Shown here: positions 37,497 through 49,589 of the stretch, in pieces
Numbering within the stretch: the first letter of the stretch is position 1
Layout: every line of letters starts with the position of its first letter
Assembly (NCBI GenBank): GCA_961205875.1
Contig: OY540821.1
Coordinates: 13,578,001 to 13,642,000 of the forward strand
DNA: 64,000 nt
DNA from: Sialis fuliginosa
Lineage: Eukaryota; Arthropoda; Insecta; Megaloptera; Sialidae
Direction of reading: 5' to 3'
Notes under the pieces: generated by a model
The model's database searches: none
The model's input: only the letters and a program-made list of their open reading frames with translations
Told to the model about the DNA's origin: nothing
Translations under genes and position numbers: made by a program

Positions 37497-38296
37497 ACTA
37501 TTATATACTTCGTAAAACGGAGGATTATATTATTGACATTTTTTCATGACTTTTGGCCTTTGGATGCACATACATATCTACTATCTAATTCGTACAAAAT
37601 CCATTTTTAAACACTTAATCGAATAAGTATTTTAATATTAAAATCAGGGACCTGAACCAGAATCTTTTCTTGGATAACCGGTAATCATATATTTTTAAAA
37701 GGTTCAATAAATTAATTTTAATATTTTTCTCCAATAATTTTTAAAAAACGTTATAAAATGTACTAACTAGAAATCTGTTAGAATTTTATTGTATGAGGTG
37801 AGTTATCAATTTTACATAAATAATAATTAATCAAATTACATTTCAATTTGCAGAAAAAATCTGAAAAGTGGAGATTTTAATCTTTAAATTGTTAATTTAT
37901 TTTTTACTCCTTATTTATTTATTAATTGTAATTTTTATTTTCTAACAAATAGAGGGGGCAATTGATAAAATATAAAAAATAATGGAACACATAAACGATA
38001 GATAATAATCTTTTATTCAAAAAAATTTTTATAACGAGCGGTTTCAATGATAATTGGAAAATTTGATAACTTCCATAAAAAAGTTTCGTTTATAAATTAA
38101 AACTGCAAGGGAGGCAAGGTCGGATAAAATTAAAAAGCTAACTATAACAAATCAAGTATAGTAGTATTGAAAACTCAATTTTATTGATTGAAAAAAGCTA
38201 TAAAATATTTTTTATTTATACTACAAAAGGTTCAACCAATTTTATACTTTCGTATTTACATAAGTCTAGATCACGTCAAACAACACAATAAAATAT

Positions 38297-38334
38297 ACAA
38301 AAAGCGCATTTATATTTTCTTTTTGCAAAGCAAA
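38297..38334 (+). repeat. 38-bp direct repeat, copy 1
   Basis: ACAAAAAGCGCATTTATATT plus TTCTTTTTGCAAAGCAAA recurs at 38789-38825 with three or four differences. The two copies lie about 490 bases apart. Confidence 0.7.
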
Positions 38335-38879
38335 TAATAATCGTCCAAGTATCATAAACCATTCGCACAAAAAGAAAAGTAAATCGAAAACTCATCATTT
38401 CGGGTATAAACAAATCGAATATCAGACAGCCTAAATCAACAGAAAATCGAGCAAAAGTGGTAACTGGGAATAAATCTAAAAACAATAACATTTGAACATC
38501 ATCTCTTGCTATCTTGGGTATAAAAGAAACGATAAAACCAATGAACCCTTGTTACCTAGGATCCGGGCATGGATTTAGCTCCGGATGTCCGAAAAAAATA
38601 CGAGGATAAGTGCTTTGTTGAAAACATGTTACAGAATGATAGAATTTACGCAGTTGATTTCATTAACGGAACAACAAATTGGAAAATCGATAATACGATA
38701 CATTAGACGCTTTAAGAAGTAAATGATAAAGTGATAATGTAACAAAATTTATCTTAACAGGTCAAATTTTTTTACTCTCTTAAAACACACAAAAAGCGCG
38801 TCTATATTTTCTTTCTGCAAAGCAAAAAAACTCTATTGTTGGGAATTATAAAATTAATTGCCTTGAAAAATATTTCAGT

Positions 38880-39043
38880 GATAATTGAATAACAGAGAAA
38901 TGTCTATTCGGATTCATATTTTTTTACAGACCAAATTTAACTTGAATTTAAATAATATTTGCATATTACAAAATACCAACTGACGTCTACGTGATACTCT
39001 GAAAATGACATTTGATAAAATATGGCCGCCATCAAGTTTTAAC
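38880..39043 (+). repeat. Dispersed repeat family E, copy 2
   Basis: See 36808-36933. It contains AACAGAGAAATGTCTATT and TGACATTTGATAAAATATGG. Family E copies and the 38-bp repeat together suggest a partly duplicated 36.8-39.1 kb region. Confidence 0.6.
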
Positions 39044-39335
39044 AGTAGTTTCATATAATAGACTAGGTTTTTTGTTATACATCTCTCATTAAGTATAAAA
39101 TGAATATACATTATTGTTATAGAATTTAATTAGATCAAGAAAGGGTTAAAATCTGTAATCTTCAATAAATATTTATTTGTACATTCCCAGTTAATGTTAA
39201 AATACACGACTAACATGTGCTAAACGCAATAAATCTTTATGTTTCAATACACAAAATTCTACGATATCAAAAAATAAAACGAGTCAATAAGGCATTAAGG
39301 GGATAATTCATTTCCGGTTCAATACAGCCTCAGTT

Positions 39336-39440
39336 ATGACGGCGGAAAATGTGGCAGTTACGCGGAGAATAGCGCAGCAGGGTAGGTCAGAATGGACAAC
39401 AGGAACCTCTACAGAAAAGAGTACGGTTGGAAGACTTTAA
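39336..39440 (+). other. Weak candidate first exon, 34 codons
   Basis: ATG in a GC-richer patch opens MTAENVAVTRRIAQQGRSEW and continues to TAA at 39438. A donor-like GTAGGT at 39382 would end a first exon after RIAQQ. The region is about 45% GC in AT-rich surroundings. It is too short for identification. Confidence 0.17.
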
Positions 39441-41222
39441 TCCACTACATTCCCCTCACTGTTCCGTTACTCCAGTGGTTTCGAATGTGAAAACTGTCGC
39501 TGTTTTAAACTTACTATCATTTGATTCTTATTATTTTGACCTTAGCTTATATTTTTTAATGTTACAGGTATAAATAATTAGTTTTTTAATCGAACAGAGA
39601 AATTTTTGGTGCTACTATTTTTTAATTACCCATGTTCTATTAAACAAAATATATTTATAGTTTAAAATGATATAAACAAGTGCTAAATACATTTATTCGA
39701 AACATTCCATCACTTTAAACTAAATAATAATAAAATACACATGTCACTATACGTATTTTTTCAATTTCCAGCTAAAGAAATATATTTATGTTCTCAATAA
39801 ATACAGTTTTATATATTTATTTTTGGAAGAACCAAATGTCGTATTAAATAACATATAGCTTACCGGGATAAGACAAAAAACAAGTGTTCCTAAATTTGAA
39901 TATTTTTGTTAAAGCCCATTCTTCGAATTTTGGGAATTATTGAAGTCTTGGAACGTAAAATTTAATCAAAATTGAGCTAGGTCACATATCGACCAAATTC
40001 ACTAACGTGCTGAAGGGTAATAATAACGAATATGTATAAATAAAAATGTTATTTTGAGGACCACTGCGTTCTGCAGATACAAAAACTCTCGATTTGCACT
40101 AGAATTTATTTTTTCTATTTCTCTCTTTTGCATGTAAGTTTTATCCCTTGCCATTTGATCGTCCTGCTTCGGGTAAAGATTTTACTAAACTGAATGTTTT
40201 TGAATACATGATTTGACTTGTGATGACGGTCGTTCATTTGTTTGGTAGAAAAATATAAAACAACAACAAAAAATACACCATACGCCAAATTTCATCTTCC
40301 CTTATCAAACATACTTCCGGATCACTTCGATGATAGATTGACGGGGGTTTAAAAGATTTTGCATAAAATTTATCGATAAGGGTTATATTAGTTATCTATG
40401 TCGTTCTGAATTCAAAATGGATAACTATAAATATTTAAGTTTAAATCGGGGAAAAGGTTTATTTATTCTTTAAATTAAATATTTGATCGATATGTTTCCG
40501 GCAAATCGGGTATTATATAAAATGCCTAAAATCATTAGGAATTGTATGAAATTATTTTTTTTTAATTTTAACATTTCCTAGGCATTATATAGACTACCTA
40601 ACTAACATAAATAGGGTGAACTAATCCACTTTTGTCCAGATAGAGATGGCTGACTTTATGTTATAAAAAATGCAAATACATATGTATATAATAAATAAAT
40701 CTTGGATCATTTTCAAAATTAATTAATATTTAATATACTAAAATAATATCTAAAATAATATAGTACATATATCGTTTTGCCGCAGAATTTAAAACTTAAA
40801 ACAACACATAGTATAAAGAATGTAAATTTATTTTAAAAGTATGCTGCAATTCCCCTTTCATGACTCAATTAAATACTTCACTGAAAAGAACAAAATTATT
40901 TCATCTAGGTTTCAAATTACGACATAACAATAAAATCACACATAGCGAACGCCCGCAGAAGTTGTTCTTACTGTACAATATTTTATTGTAAAACAAAAGT
41001 CCACATCCTTTGTTTATCTAGCAAAGATAAAATTGTATCAAACCAATAAGAGCAAACTGCATAACTTTTTATGTGTACGTTTCTCCTCGCCAAAGGCGAA
41101 AACAGATTAAGAAAATGTAGAAATTTTGTATTTTCTAATTTCGCAATAAAATTGAATGCATAAGAGACATGCATACATTTTCCTAAACGATATGAAAGTT
41201 ATCTTTACGAGACAAAATGCGT
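39441..41222. other. Gene-free AT-rich stretch
   Basis: No feature supported. A minus-strand frame at 40983-41174 is of chance length. Confidence 0.5.
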
Positions 41223-41674
41223 TACTGGCACCAGTCTTGGATCATACCCCAGTGTTGGATTCTTGTTTTATTAAATGTACTAAATCAGAAATATTTGTTG
41301 ATATTTGATTAATGCCATTACTGAATCATAATCTATAGACAATTAACATTAAAACAGCTTAATTTGATGCTAATCGTCCAATGAATGTTAAAATGGTGAA
41401 CATAACTAATTACTAGTTAATCTATTTATCAATTATTATATTATCATACCTAGCATCTGCTTTACACTGATTCAAATTTTACGATTTTTTATTTTATAAC
41501 CTAACTTTTGTGTCGTAGTACTTATCATTTTGAAATAATTGGTTTTACTTTATCCATTACTGGAGAAAAAACATAAACAAAATAAAAGGCTATAAGTATA
41601 ATTAAAAAAAAAAACTAGTAGGTACTTTTATTAGTAATCTAGCTCTTAAAGCGGCCAAAACTGGTGCCAGTACC
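41223..41674 (+). mobile_element. TIR element family C, copy 1 (complete)
   Basis: The ends TACTGGCACCAGTCTTGG (left) and the inverse of CCAAAACTGGTGCCAGTACC (right) are near-perfect inverted repeats. The body is about 450 bp and non-coding. A second full copy lies inverted at 58272-58747 (shared inner words TACCCCAGTGTTGGA and TTTTGTGTCGTAGT.CTTATC) and a partial copy at 47226-47370. TA lies outside CTGGCACCAG at both ends, which would fit a Tc1/mariner-type TA target, but GGTACTGG is shared between copies, so the exact border is uncertain. Confidence 0.82.
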
Positions 41675-42179
41675 TTAAAACATCACATTTTTAATGTTTT
41701 TATTGCAGTAATCATACTCATTTTTCAATCTATTGAACTTAAATATTAGTAAATGATATGATGTTAAAAAATTTTATATCGTCCAATTAGGTCATCAAGA
41801 AACTACGTTTTCAAAATATATTTACATAAAAGTTCAAATGTTGAAATATTATTTCGCAAGGATACATCCAAATACTTGTATCTACGCTGATATCCCTTTT
41901 ACGAATCACTGCCTCTAAATAAGTAGAACTACAAAATAAAATATGCGAGCTGATTCCCGACTTCTAAGATTGGTCGCATCTTCAGCCAAGTGAAGAAAAT
42001 GAAACCCCTCAATTTTGAAACATATTGGACACTAGTAAAATATATTATCCTTACAAGAAACTTCAATGCATTCATTTTATTATTATTATTAGGTATATTA
42101 TATTATTGCTATCGTCAGTTCACTTAATAGAATTAATCATTTTCTGGTAAAAGGAAAACTAAAGGGCCCCACATAAATT

Positions 42180-42907
42180 AGGGTACCGTCAAATTGGCTG
42201 AATCTGAAATATGATATAGCTCGTGACTTGATGATCAAAAGTTTCCATGGACACAAGGTCCGGAAATGGGTAGATTTTTAATTATTCAGGATCAAAAGTT
42301 AGAAATTTAAATACTTGAAAAAATAGGGTTAAGTCAAATTGGTTGTAATCAAATATTTCTTTGGACACAAGGTACAAAAATGACCAGTTTTTTAGTTCTT
42401 TCGGGGTAAATATGAAACACCAAAAAGCTTGCAACTAAAAAACTAATTTGTTTATAGGAGAATTATAAAAACTGACATCATCATTAAAGGTTTGTTAAAG
42501 CGACCTGAAAATATGAATCAATGTCAAAACGTGTGAATTAAATTTTAATTCTTTGCACATAACTTTCTGTATAGCTCAGATATTAATTAAAGTTACGATT
42601 TCACATTGATATACCACAAAGAAGATAACTCAAAGTTGCCTTTGTAGCTTTTCTTTTCATTTTTCGAAAAATATTTTCCATTAGAGACCTGTTTCACTTT
42701 TTCCCAAATTAGAGGTTAAAAATGAAACACACTTTTTTCATTTTTAAAGTCCGTGTTGTATCGTATAGTTCAAATGACGTAAGTATTTAAAATGGTTATT
42801 CATAAGCGCATCTAGTAGAAAAAGTTAAAGTATGAATTTGTATCGTTAACTGTCAAAAAACATTAAAGATTTGTATTTTGTTTCACTTCCACCCCAGTTG
42901 ACCCTAC
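42180..42907. mobile_element. 728-bp repeat with GGGTACCGTC/GTTGACCCTA ends
   Basis: Left TTAGGGTACCGTCAAATTGG and right CACCCCAGTTGACCCTA are roughly inverted. Inside, GTCAAATTGG (42188, 42333) and TGGACACAAGGT (42249, 42364) occur twice as direct repeats, and TGAAACAC-type words recur. No long frame. It is probably a non-autonomous transposon; the superfamily is not determined. Confidence 0.45.
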
Positions 42908-43540
42908 ATTTAAATAAAATACAAAAATTATAATATGTATGTTGTAATAATGTTGTATATTGTACAAGATACAAATTTAAAACATTTGTTTGTATTTATT
43001 TAACGAATAGTAAACAAACTATGTAATATTTCTGGAGTTTCAACTAGAACAGTCTAGTTTAAATGCCTCGTAAAAGATAACGGTAGGATTGCACTTGAGT
43101 GTGAGACGTTTTTAGAGAAACTTCGACAATGTCTTTTGGCAAAATCCAAATCACTAAATCAGCGACCACTTAAGACAATGAGAATTTCTTGAAACTTTTA
43201 TGACAAGACTCGTCAATTTTCAAATAGCATCGTAAAGTGGAATAGTACTCACGTAAAATTATCGTGTTATATAACTTTATACCTTTAGTGGATATTTTTT
43301 ATTAATATCGAATAGAACATAATTTATTTATGTAGGTTGAGGAACGTACAAAATAATAAATCTCAATTTTTTTAAAAGCAATGTTACCATTATTAAAATT
43401 GTAAGGTTTTTATTTATTATTATATTATTATTTCTTGGATTTTTTTGTTTATATTTAGCTATATTTTTTGCTTAATAGGATTTAACAGATCGACAAAAAA
43501 AAGTTTACTCAAAAATTATAGCCTGTACACTGATTTGAAC

Positions 43541-43638
43541 CAAAAAAGTCACTCATGCACAATTGTGCGCCGCCCCACCTGGCCTGGCGCCCCGGGCGGT
43601 TGCCCTAGTTCGCCCCCCCCCCCCTAAAGCCGGCGCTG
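43541..43638 (-). mobile_element. hAT-like terminus with poly-C/G tract
   Basis: Read on the minus strand it starts CAGCGCCGGCTTTAGG, then 12 G, then CGAACTAGGGCAACC and GCCCGGGGCGCC. The CAGNG start and GC-rich subterminal G-run are typical of several hAT families. No matching far end was seen upstream, so it is probably a truncated copy. Confidence 0.5.
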
Positions 43639-44630
43639 TATGTACAATGTACATGCAACAAACAAGTATTAAACGAATTAATTCATGATTCCTAGTGGTT
43701 TATTTAAACATTTTTATCTGCAGCATAAAACACATTTTGTTTTTATATTTACATATGATGTATTATAGTACAACAATTAATTATATAAAAACACACACAT
43801 ACGTTTTATATCAAATGGTGCAAAAAGACAATGATAAAAATAATGCAAATTGTGAATTTCAAATGAATTAATACCAGGATACTTGTAATGTTTATTTTAA
43901 ATAAAATTAATGTAATTTTATACATGTAGGTGTTTTATAATAACAAATAATGTATCAGCTTATTTTTTTTTTGTATTATAACTTTGTATAAAAAATACAA
44001 AAATAGAACAATATACAATTTCGGGTTTCGATATATTTTTTCAACCTTACAGCTGCGAGATAATTACCAAGGATTATGCATTTTTTAATCCTTTATGCCA
44101 AATAAAATTAAAAATTATTTTGGTATTTAATACCTTGGTACATACAAAAATATACCTTTTAATATTTGATAAAAAACCAATATTCCCATTATAAAATATT
44201 CAATATATAAATAAAAATCATTTACATAATAAGTCCATTTTTTAAATATAAAAACTTTTGTTCTGTAGAAAATATATGAAGCAGATAATATGTAATATTT
44301 TTATTTTGTTTTCTGAGCATACATTTGGCGATATGCCCTACATATATTCATTTTCCCAGAGTTCTCTTGTGCATTAAAAAACGCGAACATTATTCCCCTT
44401 TTAATTGAAACACAGGAAGTGGGCGCTCAAGCTGTTGTTTGTGCTTTATTTATTAAAATATCTTCTACGGAAAGAACGAAATCATGCATCACTTAAATTA
44501 TTTAATTAAGGGTGATTTTTTTGACGTACATTTTTTATTATGTAATTTATTTCAAATATTTAATTTTAGTTCTGATTTCATTTAATACGAAACAATTTTT
44601 AAAATTTCTTCATTAATTTTGTTTATATTT
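43639..44630. other. Gene-free AT-rich stretch
   Basis: Nothing recognised. Confidence 0.55.
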
Positions 44631-44676
44631 CTATATATAAAAATGAATGTTCGTTTGTATGAGGCTTATATATAAT
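44631..44676 (+). mobile_element. Helitron-like 5' fragment
   Basis: CTATATATAAAAATGAATG then TTCGTTTGTATG matches the start motif of a widespread insect Helitron-like repeat, compare 22190. It is cut off by the next repeat after about 45 bases. Confidence 0.4.
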
Positions 44677-44677
44677 A

Positions 44678-45064
44678 ATTTTAACAAATCGGCGCCCCTG
44701 ATTACGTAATAAAAGGAAAACACCCTTAAAAAAAATTTGAGTCTGTAGGATCGCGCCAAGCTGAGATATTAACTATTCAATTTACTTCTTTGTTAGTTTA
44801 TGAGTTTTAATTTGTTTTTAAAAAGGGAAGGAGGTCGCGAGGGTCTTTAAGTGCGTGATATTCTTAAAGATAATAGTGTAAGCTACATTAAAAAAAAATT
44901 TGAGTCTGTAGGATCGCGCCAAGCTGAGATATTAACTATTCAATTTACTTCTTTGTTAGTGGGGGGGGGGTACATGATATTATTATTTTATCTTATATAA
45001 TAGAGGAGGGAGTTCAAAAAATTTGCCCCCCCCCCCCAATATTTTTAACAAGTCGGCGCCCCTG
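44678..45064 (-). mobile_element. Nested hAT-like ends with 72-bp duplicated unit
   Basis: Two minus-strand ends, CAGGGGCGCCGATTTGTTAA (from 44700) and CAGGGGCGCCGACTTGTTAA (from 45064), have the hAT CAGGG form. Between them a unit running from an A-tract through AATTTGAGTCTGTAGGATCG to CTTCTTTGTTAGT occurs at 44726-44797 and again, practically identical, at 44888-44960. A G10 tract (44961) and a C12 tract (45026) flank 55 bases. The nested duplication points to a rearranged or tandem insertion. Confidence 0.7.
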
Positions 45065-46589
45065 GTAAGTAGGTATATCATAAAACCAAAATAAAAATAA
45101 AACATTTAATCTACAACATATTTTCTCGTCTTTTTTTTGTTGTCTTTTCATAAATATGTTTTCCATAAATATGGAATTATTGCACAGTACTTTCTATGTA
45201 TCACCATTATATAAAAATCGCTTAAATAGTTTTTTATCGGTTGGGAGCTAGAAAAAGTGCAGAATTCTTTATATTTAAATATTTTTTATGGATCTAATTT
45301 ATTTATAAATGTTATAAATAATTTTAATAAAAAATTAACAAAATTTAATTATTTCCGGAAAAAAATATATTTAAATTTGATATTTTCGACGTAGATAATT
45401 CAAAACACGAATAGTTTAATATATTACGCTCGACTATACATGTTCATGTACATTGTACACGTTTGTCTAAAATTACAACTATAATAATAAGGGTTTTATT
45501 TGATTTATTACGTATTGCTATGGAAATTAATAGCCATTTAAGATTCACGACATTTCAGTCGGCGGAGTTAAATGAGGTACCCCTAGAGATTATAAATGTC
45601 ATTTTGTAATTTATCATGTACTGTATTAAATTTAATTCTCTTACCGCAACCATAATTATTTAATGTAATATGCTAACATTTATGTCAGTTATTGATACTT
45701 TTCACTGAGGCCCCGTTTAAATTACATTTTATGATAAATAGATACAATATATTAAATAAATATTTCTTTGGTGGTCACAAAACATTTTATATCTAATCAT
45801 ATTCTTTTCGTATTCATATAAATAAATTACTTTTTATTTTTTTTCCATTATGAATTTTATCATTATTTTTTATACATTATTCGGAATTCACAATCAGTTA
45901 AAAGTGAAATACAAAAGCATAATTACCTATACATTCTATCTCAAACTGTTTAACTATAACTATGTTATATTATATTATAATTTCGACTATAATATACAAA
46001 TAATAATGTATTGATAGTTCTATGTTTTTGACACAAATTGCAATCGGTACAAGAAATGTAAACAAATGGCTCCATTCAAATTAATATACAGAGAGTTAAT
46101 AATTCCAATATTCATATAATGTCTGTTTACAAATGTCAAAGAGCAAAATAAAATAAAAAATTGGTAATAAATGTGTTCCCCTTTAACTCTTTAAACATTT
46201 GTAAAAATGGGCGTGACTGTGTCGGGATGCACATCAACTTTTTGAAATGCTCTGGCCTGAAACTCTAGCCAAAAAGGTCTAATATCTCTGTAATAAACTA
46301 ATTTATAAACTTTATTTTATATTTTTATAATATAAAATTAAAACTAATCGATATTATAAGTTAATAAGAAGACTTTAATATGTGATATCAGAAAATGTAA
46401 ACTTTTAAATGGGTTGCTGATGAAATTTAAATTTATCAACGTGACATATGCAAATTTTGTTCAACTGAAACGCACATAGTTTTTATTTATTTAAAAATAA
46501 CTATTCTGTTACAAATATACATGTTAATAGCTTAGTGTCAAAAGTTACTGAATATACACATTTTACTATGAAATCATAGAAAACCCAAG
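45065..46589. other. Gene-free AT-rich stretch
   Basis: No feature supported. Confidence 0.55.
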
Positions 46590-46800
46590 ATGCATTTAAA
46601 ATCTCAGAGCTTACTTCAATTTAAATCAATTGAAAAATATTTCAACATTCTCGTCCACATTGTAATTCTAATAGGGGTTAACCTCAAGGGAGATAAGTTC
46701 TATTTGCAGTTCATTCTGAAGTACGAGTCATTATGCTCTGCATCTCGTTTCCCAATGTATTGTTTGCAAAAAGTGGATAATTTACCGCTAGTATTACGTG

Positions 46801-46853
46801 TGTGAATGTGTGTGTGTGAGTGGGTGGGGAGGTGAGGGTGTGTGTGTGTGTTT
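46801..46853. repeat. Compound (TG)n/(GGTG)n microsatellite
   Basis: TG units broken by GAGTGGGTGGGGAGG. It follows a 71-codon plus-strand frame (46590-46805) that I do not consider supported. Confidence 0.9.
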
Positions 46854-47007
46854 GCATTAAATGCTTCACTCCATTTGCTTGTTAAAGATGGCGAAAGATA
46901 TTTTCTACGTATTATATTGTAGTTGTATTTGCATATGACATTGTATAAAATTGTATTATTCTAATGATTTTTTTTTATTTGTATTATATTAATTTATTTA
47001 TTATTTA

Positions 47008-47225
47008 AGGGTGTGGTAAAAAAAATCGATATTTTTTTCTCGCTCTCGTTACAAAATAAGACCAAAAATAAATCCCCCCACAAGGATTACTCTGTAGTTC
47101 AATTTTAAGAGGTTCCACAAGGGAGAGTTTTGTTTCTTATTTAAATAACATGAAAACATTATTATTTAGTACTAACGTTGGTATTACTAGGACGGTATTT
47201 TGTAATGAATAAAATTATGTTGTAT
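47008..47225 (+). repeat. Dispersed repeat family D, copy 2
   Basis: Same block order as 6003-6236 and 62247-62480, including TTGGTATTACT and AATAAAATTATGTTGTA at its end. It abuts the partial family C copy at 47226. Confidence 0.8.
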
Positions 47226-47370
47226 TTGTGGACTTTGGTAGTTAAATTGATTCAATAAAAAGTTACTTGTTTAATTAGTAACATGAGTTCATGATAATTA
47301 CAAAAAAGAAGCCAGTCAATCACAAAAACAGTCAACTTTGTTTTAATAGCGGCCATAACGTGCCAGTACC
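47226..47370 (+). mobile_element. TIR element family C, partial copy
   Basis: GACTTTGGTAGTTAAATTGA, CATAAGTTCATGA-like and GCGGCCATAACGTGCCAGTA match the right-hand third of family C. The left end is missing and replaced by family D, so one element probably inserted into or recombined with the other. Confidence 0.7.
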
Positions 47371-49576
47371 TTATTTATTTTTATTTATTATAAAGTTAGC
47401 GTTTGTATTGTTAAATTTATTACAATATATCAAAGCATAAACTATTAACATTTTCCTATTAAAATACTGTATTGTAATATGTAATAAAACACTTTAATAT
47501 CAAAGTTAATATTACCACTGAAAGTTTAGAAATCACTGGTTTGCGCTAATTTAGCATGAAACATGATTAAGTTTTACTAAAAAGCTTCAAACCGGAAACT
47601 AATTGCATAACCATATAAACGGAAACCGCATTATAATTTAAATGATGAGAGATATTTTCAATATGAGATGAAATAACGTATGCATACGTTAGTAGTTTCC
47701 AATCAGCGGTTCATTATAAGTACAAAAAATGACTGCTTACAATTTTACAATTTCAATAAATATAAATACATATATAAATTGTAATTTTTTTACAAATATT
47801 TATTATTAAACAGTTTTAATGATGAACATTTTCTTCTTTTGATATCAAAACAGTTTATTAATTATTTACATATGTTTATACATCAAAAGTCCACAATTCG
47901 CATCAAAATGATTCATTTTTCGTAGGTTTGAAACAAATTTATATAAAGTTATATTTTAAAAAATATTTCGAGGTTGTAAAATTATGTGTGTCATTATAAA
48001 AATACATGTAAAATAAAAATATTTCAGAAAGCCTTAGGGAAAATAAGTATAATATTTTAATTATACAGTTAAACAAACAACAAAATACGCGAACTGATAT
48101 ACGCTTAACAATAACTTCCGTTATTTAAAAACATATAAAATAAATAAAAGAAATTGAGCCCTTTATACGCATCAATATGCTCATTGTTATATTTTCATTT
48201 TCCAGTAAAAGCATGTAATGGAAATGTATGTTTATGTTAAAAATGTTTCTTCAATTCATAACAGAACTGTATAATATGAAAATTTGTTATTTAGGTTTGT
48301 ATACGTACGAGCTAATAATACAACTATGAAAAGAATTTGCTTGCTTAATATTTCTTTGTGTTTTATATTTGAAATTACAGTGAATATGTTTACCTTTTTA
48401 GACCTTTTGAATAATGTGTTTTGATTTTAAATGTTGTTGATTTTTAACGTACATAATTTTTTCAGCCAGGAAAACGTTCTGATATTTTTTTTAGTACAAA
48501 TAAATAGGTCAAGTGTAAGATTATTTTGATTTGAATTTCACTTGTGTATACAAAAAAATTTAACAAACTTAAGAACTAATTAAAAATAATATCAATTAGT
48601 TTACACACTATTGAAAACGTAGCAGCACAAAAGAAAACAAAAATAATAATATTAGTAGTTCATATGCTTACATATATGAAAAAATATGTAATAAAAAAAT
48701 CATAACATTTCAGTACGCCGTATTTTTATTTTTTTTCAATATTTTTCTTGCAATTTAGTTACTGTTTATGTATAAAAATTCATATTAAACTTGTTACTAA
48801 ATATGTAAGTGACGTATTGTGAAAATTGCAAATTTTTCTCGATGATTGAACAATGTGTTTTATTGGAATTTAACCGTTAATACACCATTCTGCCATTTTA
48901 TTGTAAAACATTCTGAACTTTTCTGTGGGTACTTTAGATTTAGATACTTGCCATACATTCTTAGTAAATAATTAACTACTGCACATTTATTACATTCAAT
49001 CAATAAAAATATTGATGCAAAAGACAAATTCGATCAGAGGAAGTTTTGAGGAAAAAAGTTTTTGGCATTGACTAAATGAACATTTGTCAATCACCCTTCT
49101 CGGAATACTAGGCGCATGGTCTCTCAATATGTATCAGTATTCTTTCTAGAGGAAGTTTATTTGGGACAAGGGTATTGTAGGTTTGATAAATTGAGATCAT
49201 TTTTTTCTGCGAAAATTTTCACGAGCTATGGGACTCTCAGTTCAAGACTTTTCCTGGCATACTAAACTAAGACACGATGATAATACAGATATTTTTTATT
49301 CTACAGCATATGTAGACATGTATACATATTTGATATTTTTGTTCTAAACATACATTTGAAAAAAATATGTTACAGAAAAAATACGAGGTAAATAAAATGA
49401 TATTTTTTGTATTCAATGAAAATTATAACGAACACTGTCAAACATTTTTTGGACCTCCCCCCATATACTGAAAAGTTAACTCACATTTTTCTCCTAAAAT
49501 GCTACAAAAAAATATTATATGACCTTTTGATTTTAACCCATCAGTCACGAATTATTTGTTTTTAAATGTCGAGCGT
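47371..49576. other. Gene-free stretch
   Basis: No gene supported. An 18-base perfect palindrome, TAACGTATGCATACGTTA, lies at 47674-47691. 49081-49290 is slightly GC-richer without a frame of note. Confidence 0.5.
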
Positions 49577-49589
49577 CCCCCCCCCCCCC
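49577..49589. repeat. Poly-C tract of 13
   Basis: C13 followed by ACCCC. Similar C-runs at 43613 and 45026 lie inside hAT-like ends, so this may mark another truncated copy. Confidence 0.8.

Noticed and set aside
43445-43627. Frame ending in Gly/Pro/Ser run
   Set aside because: The end is the poly-C subterminal tract of a hAT-like terminus.
46590-46805. 71-codon frame before the TG microsatellite
   Set aside because: Reasonable C-terminal composition but no start context, domain or partner exon; chance length.
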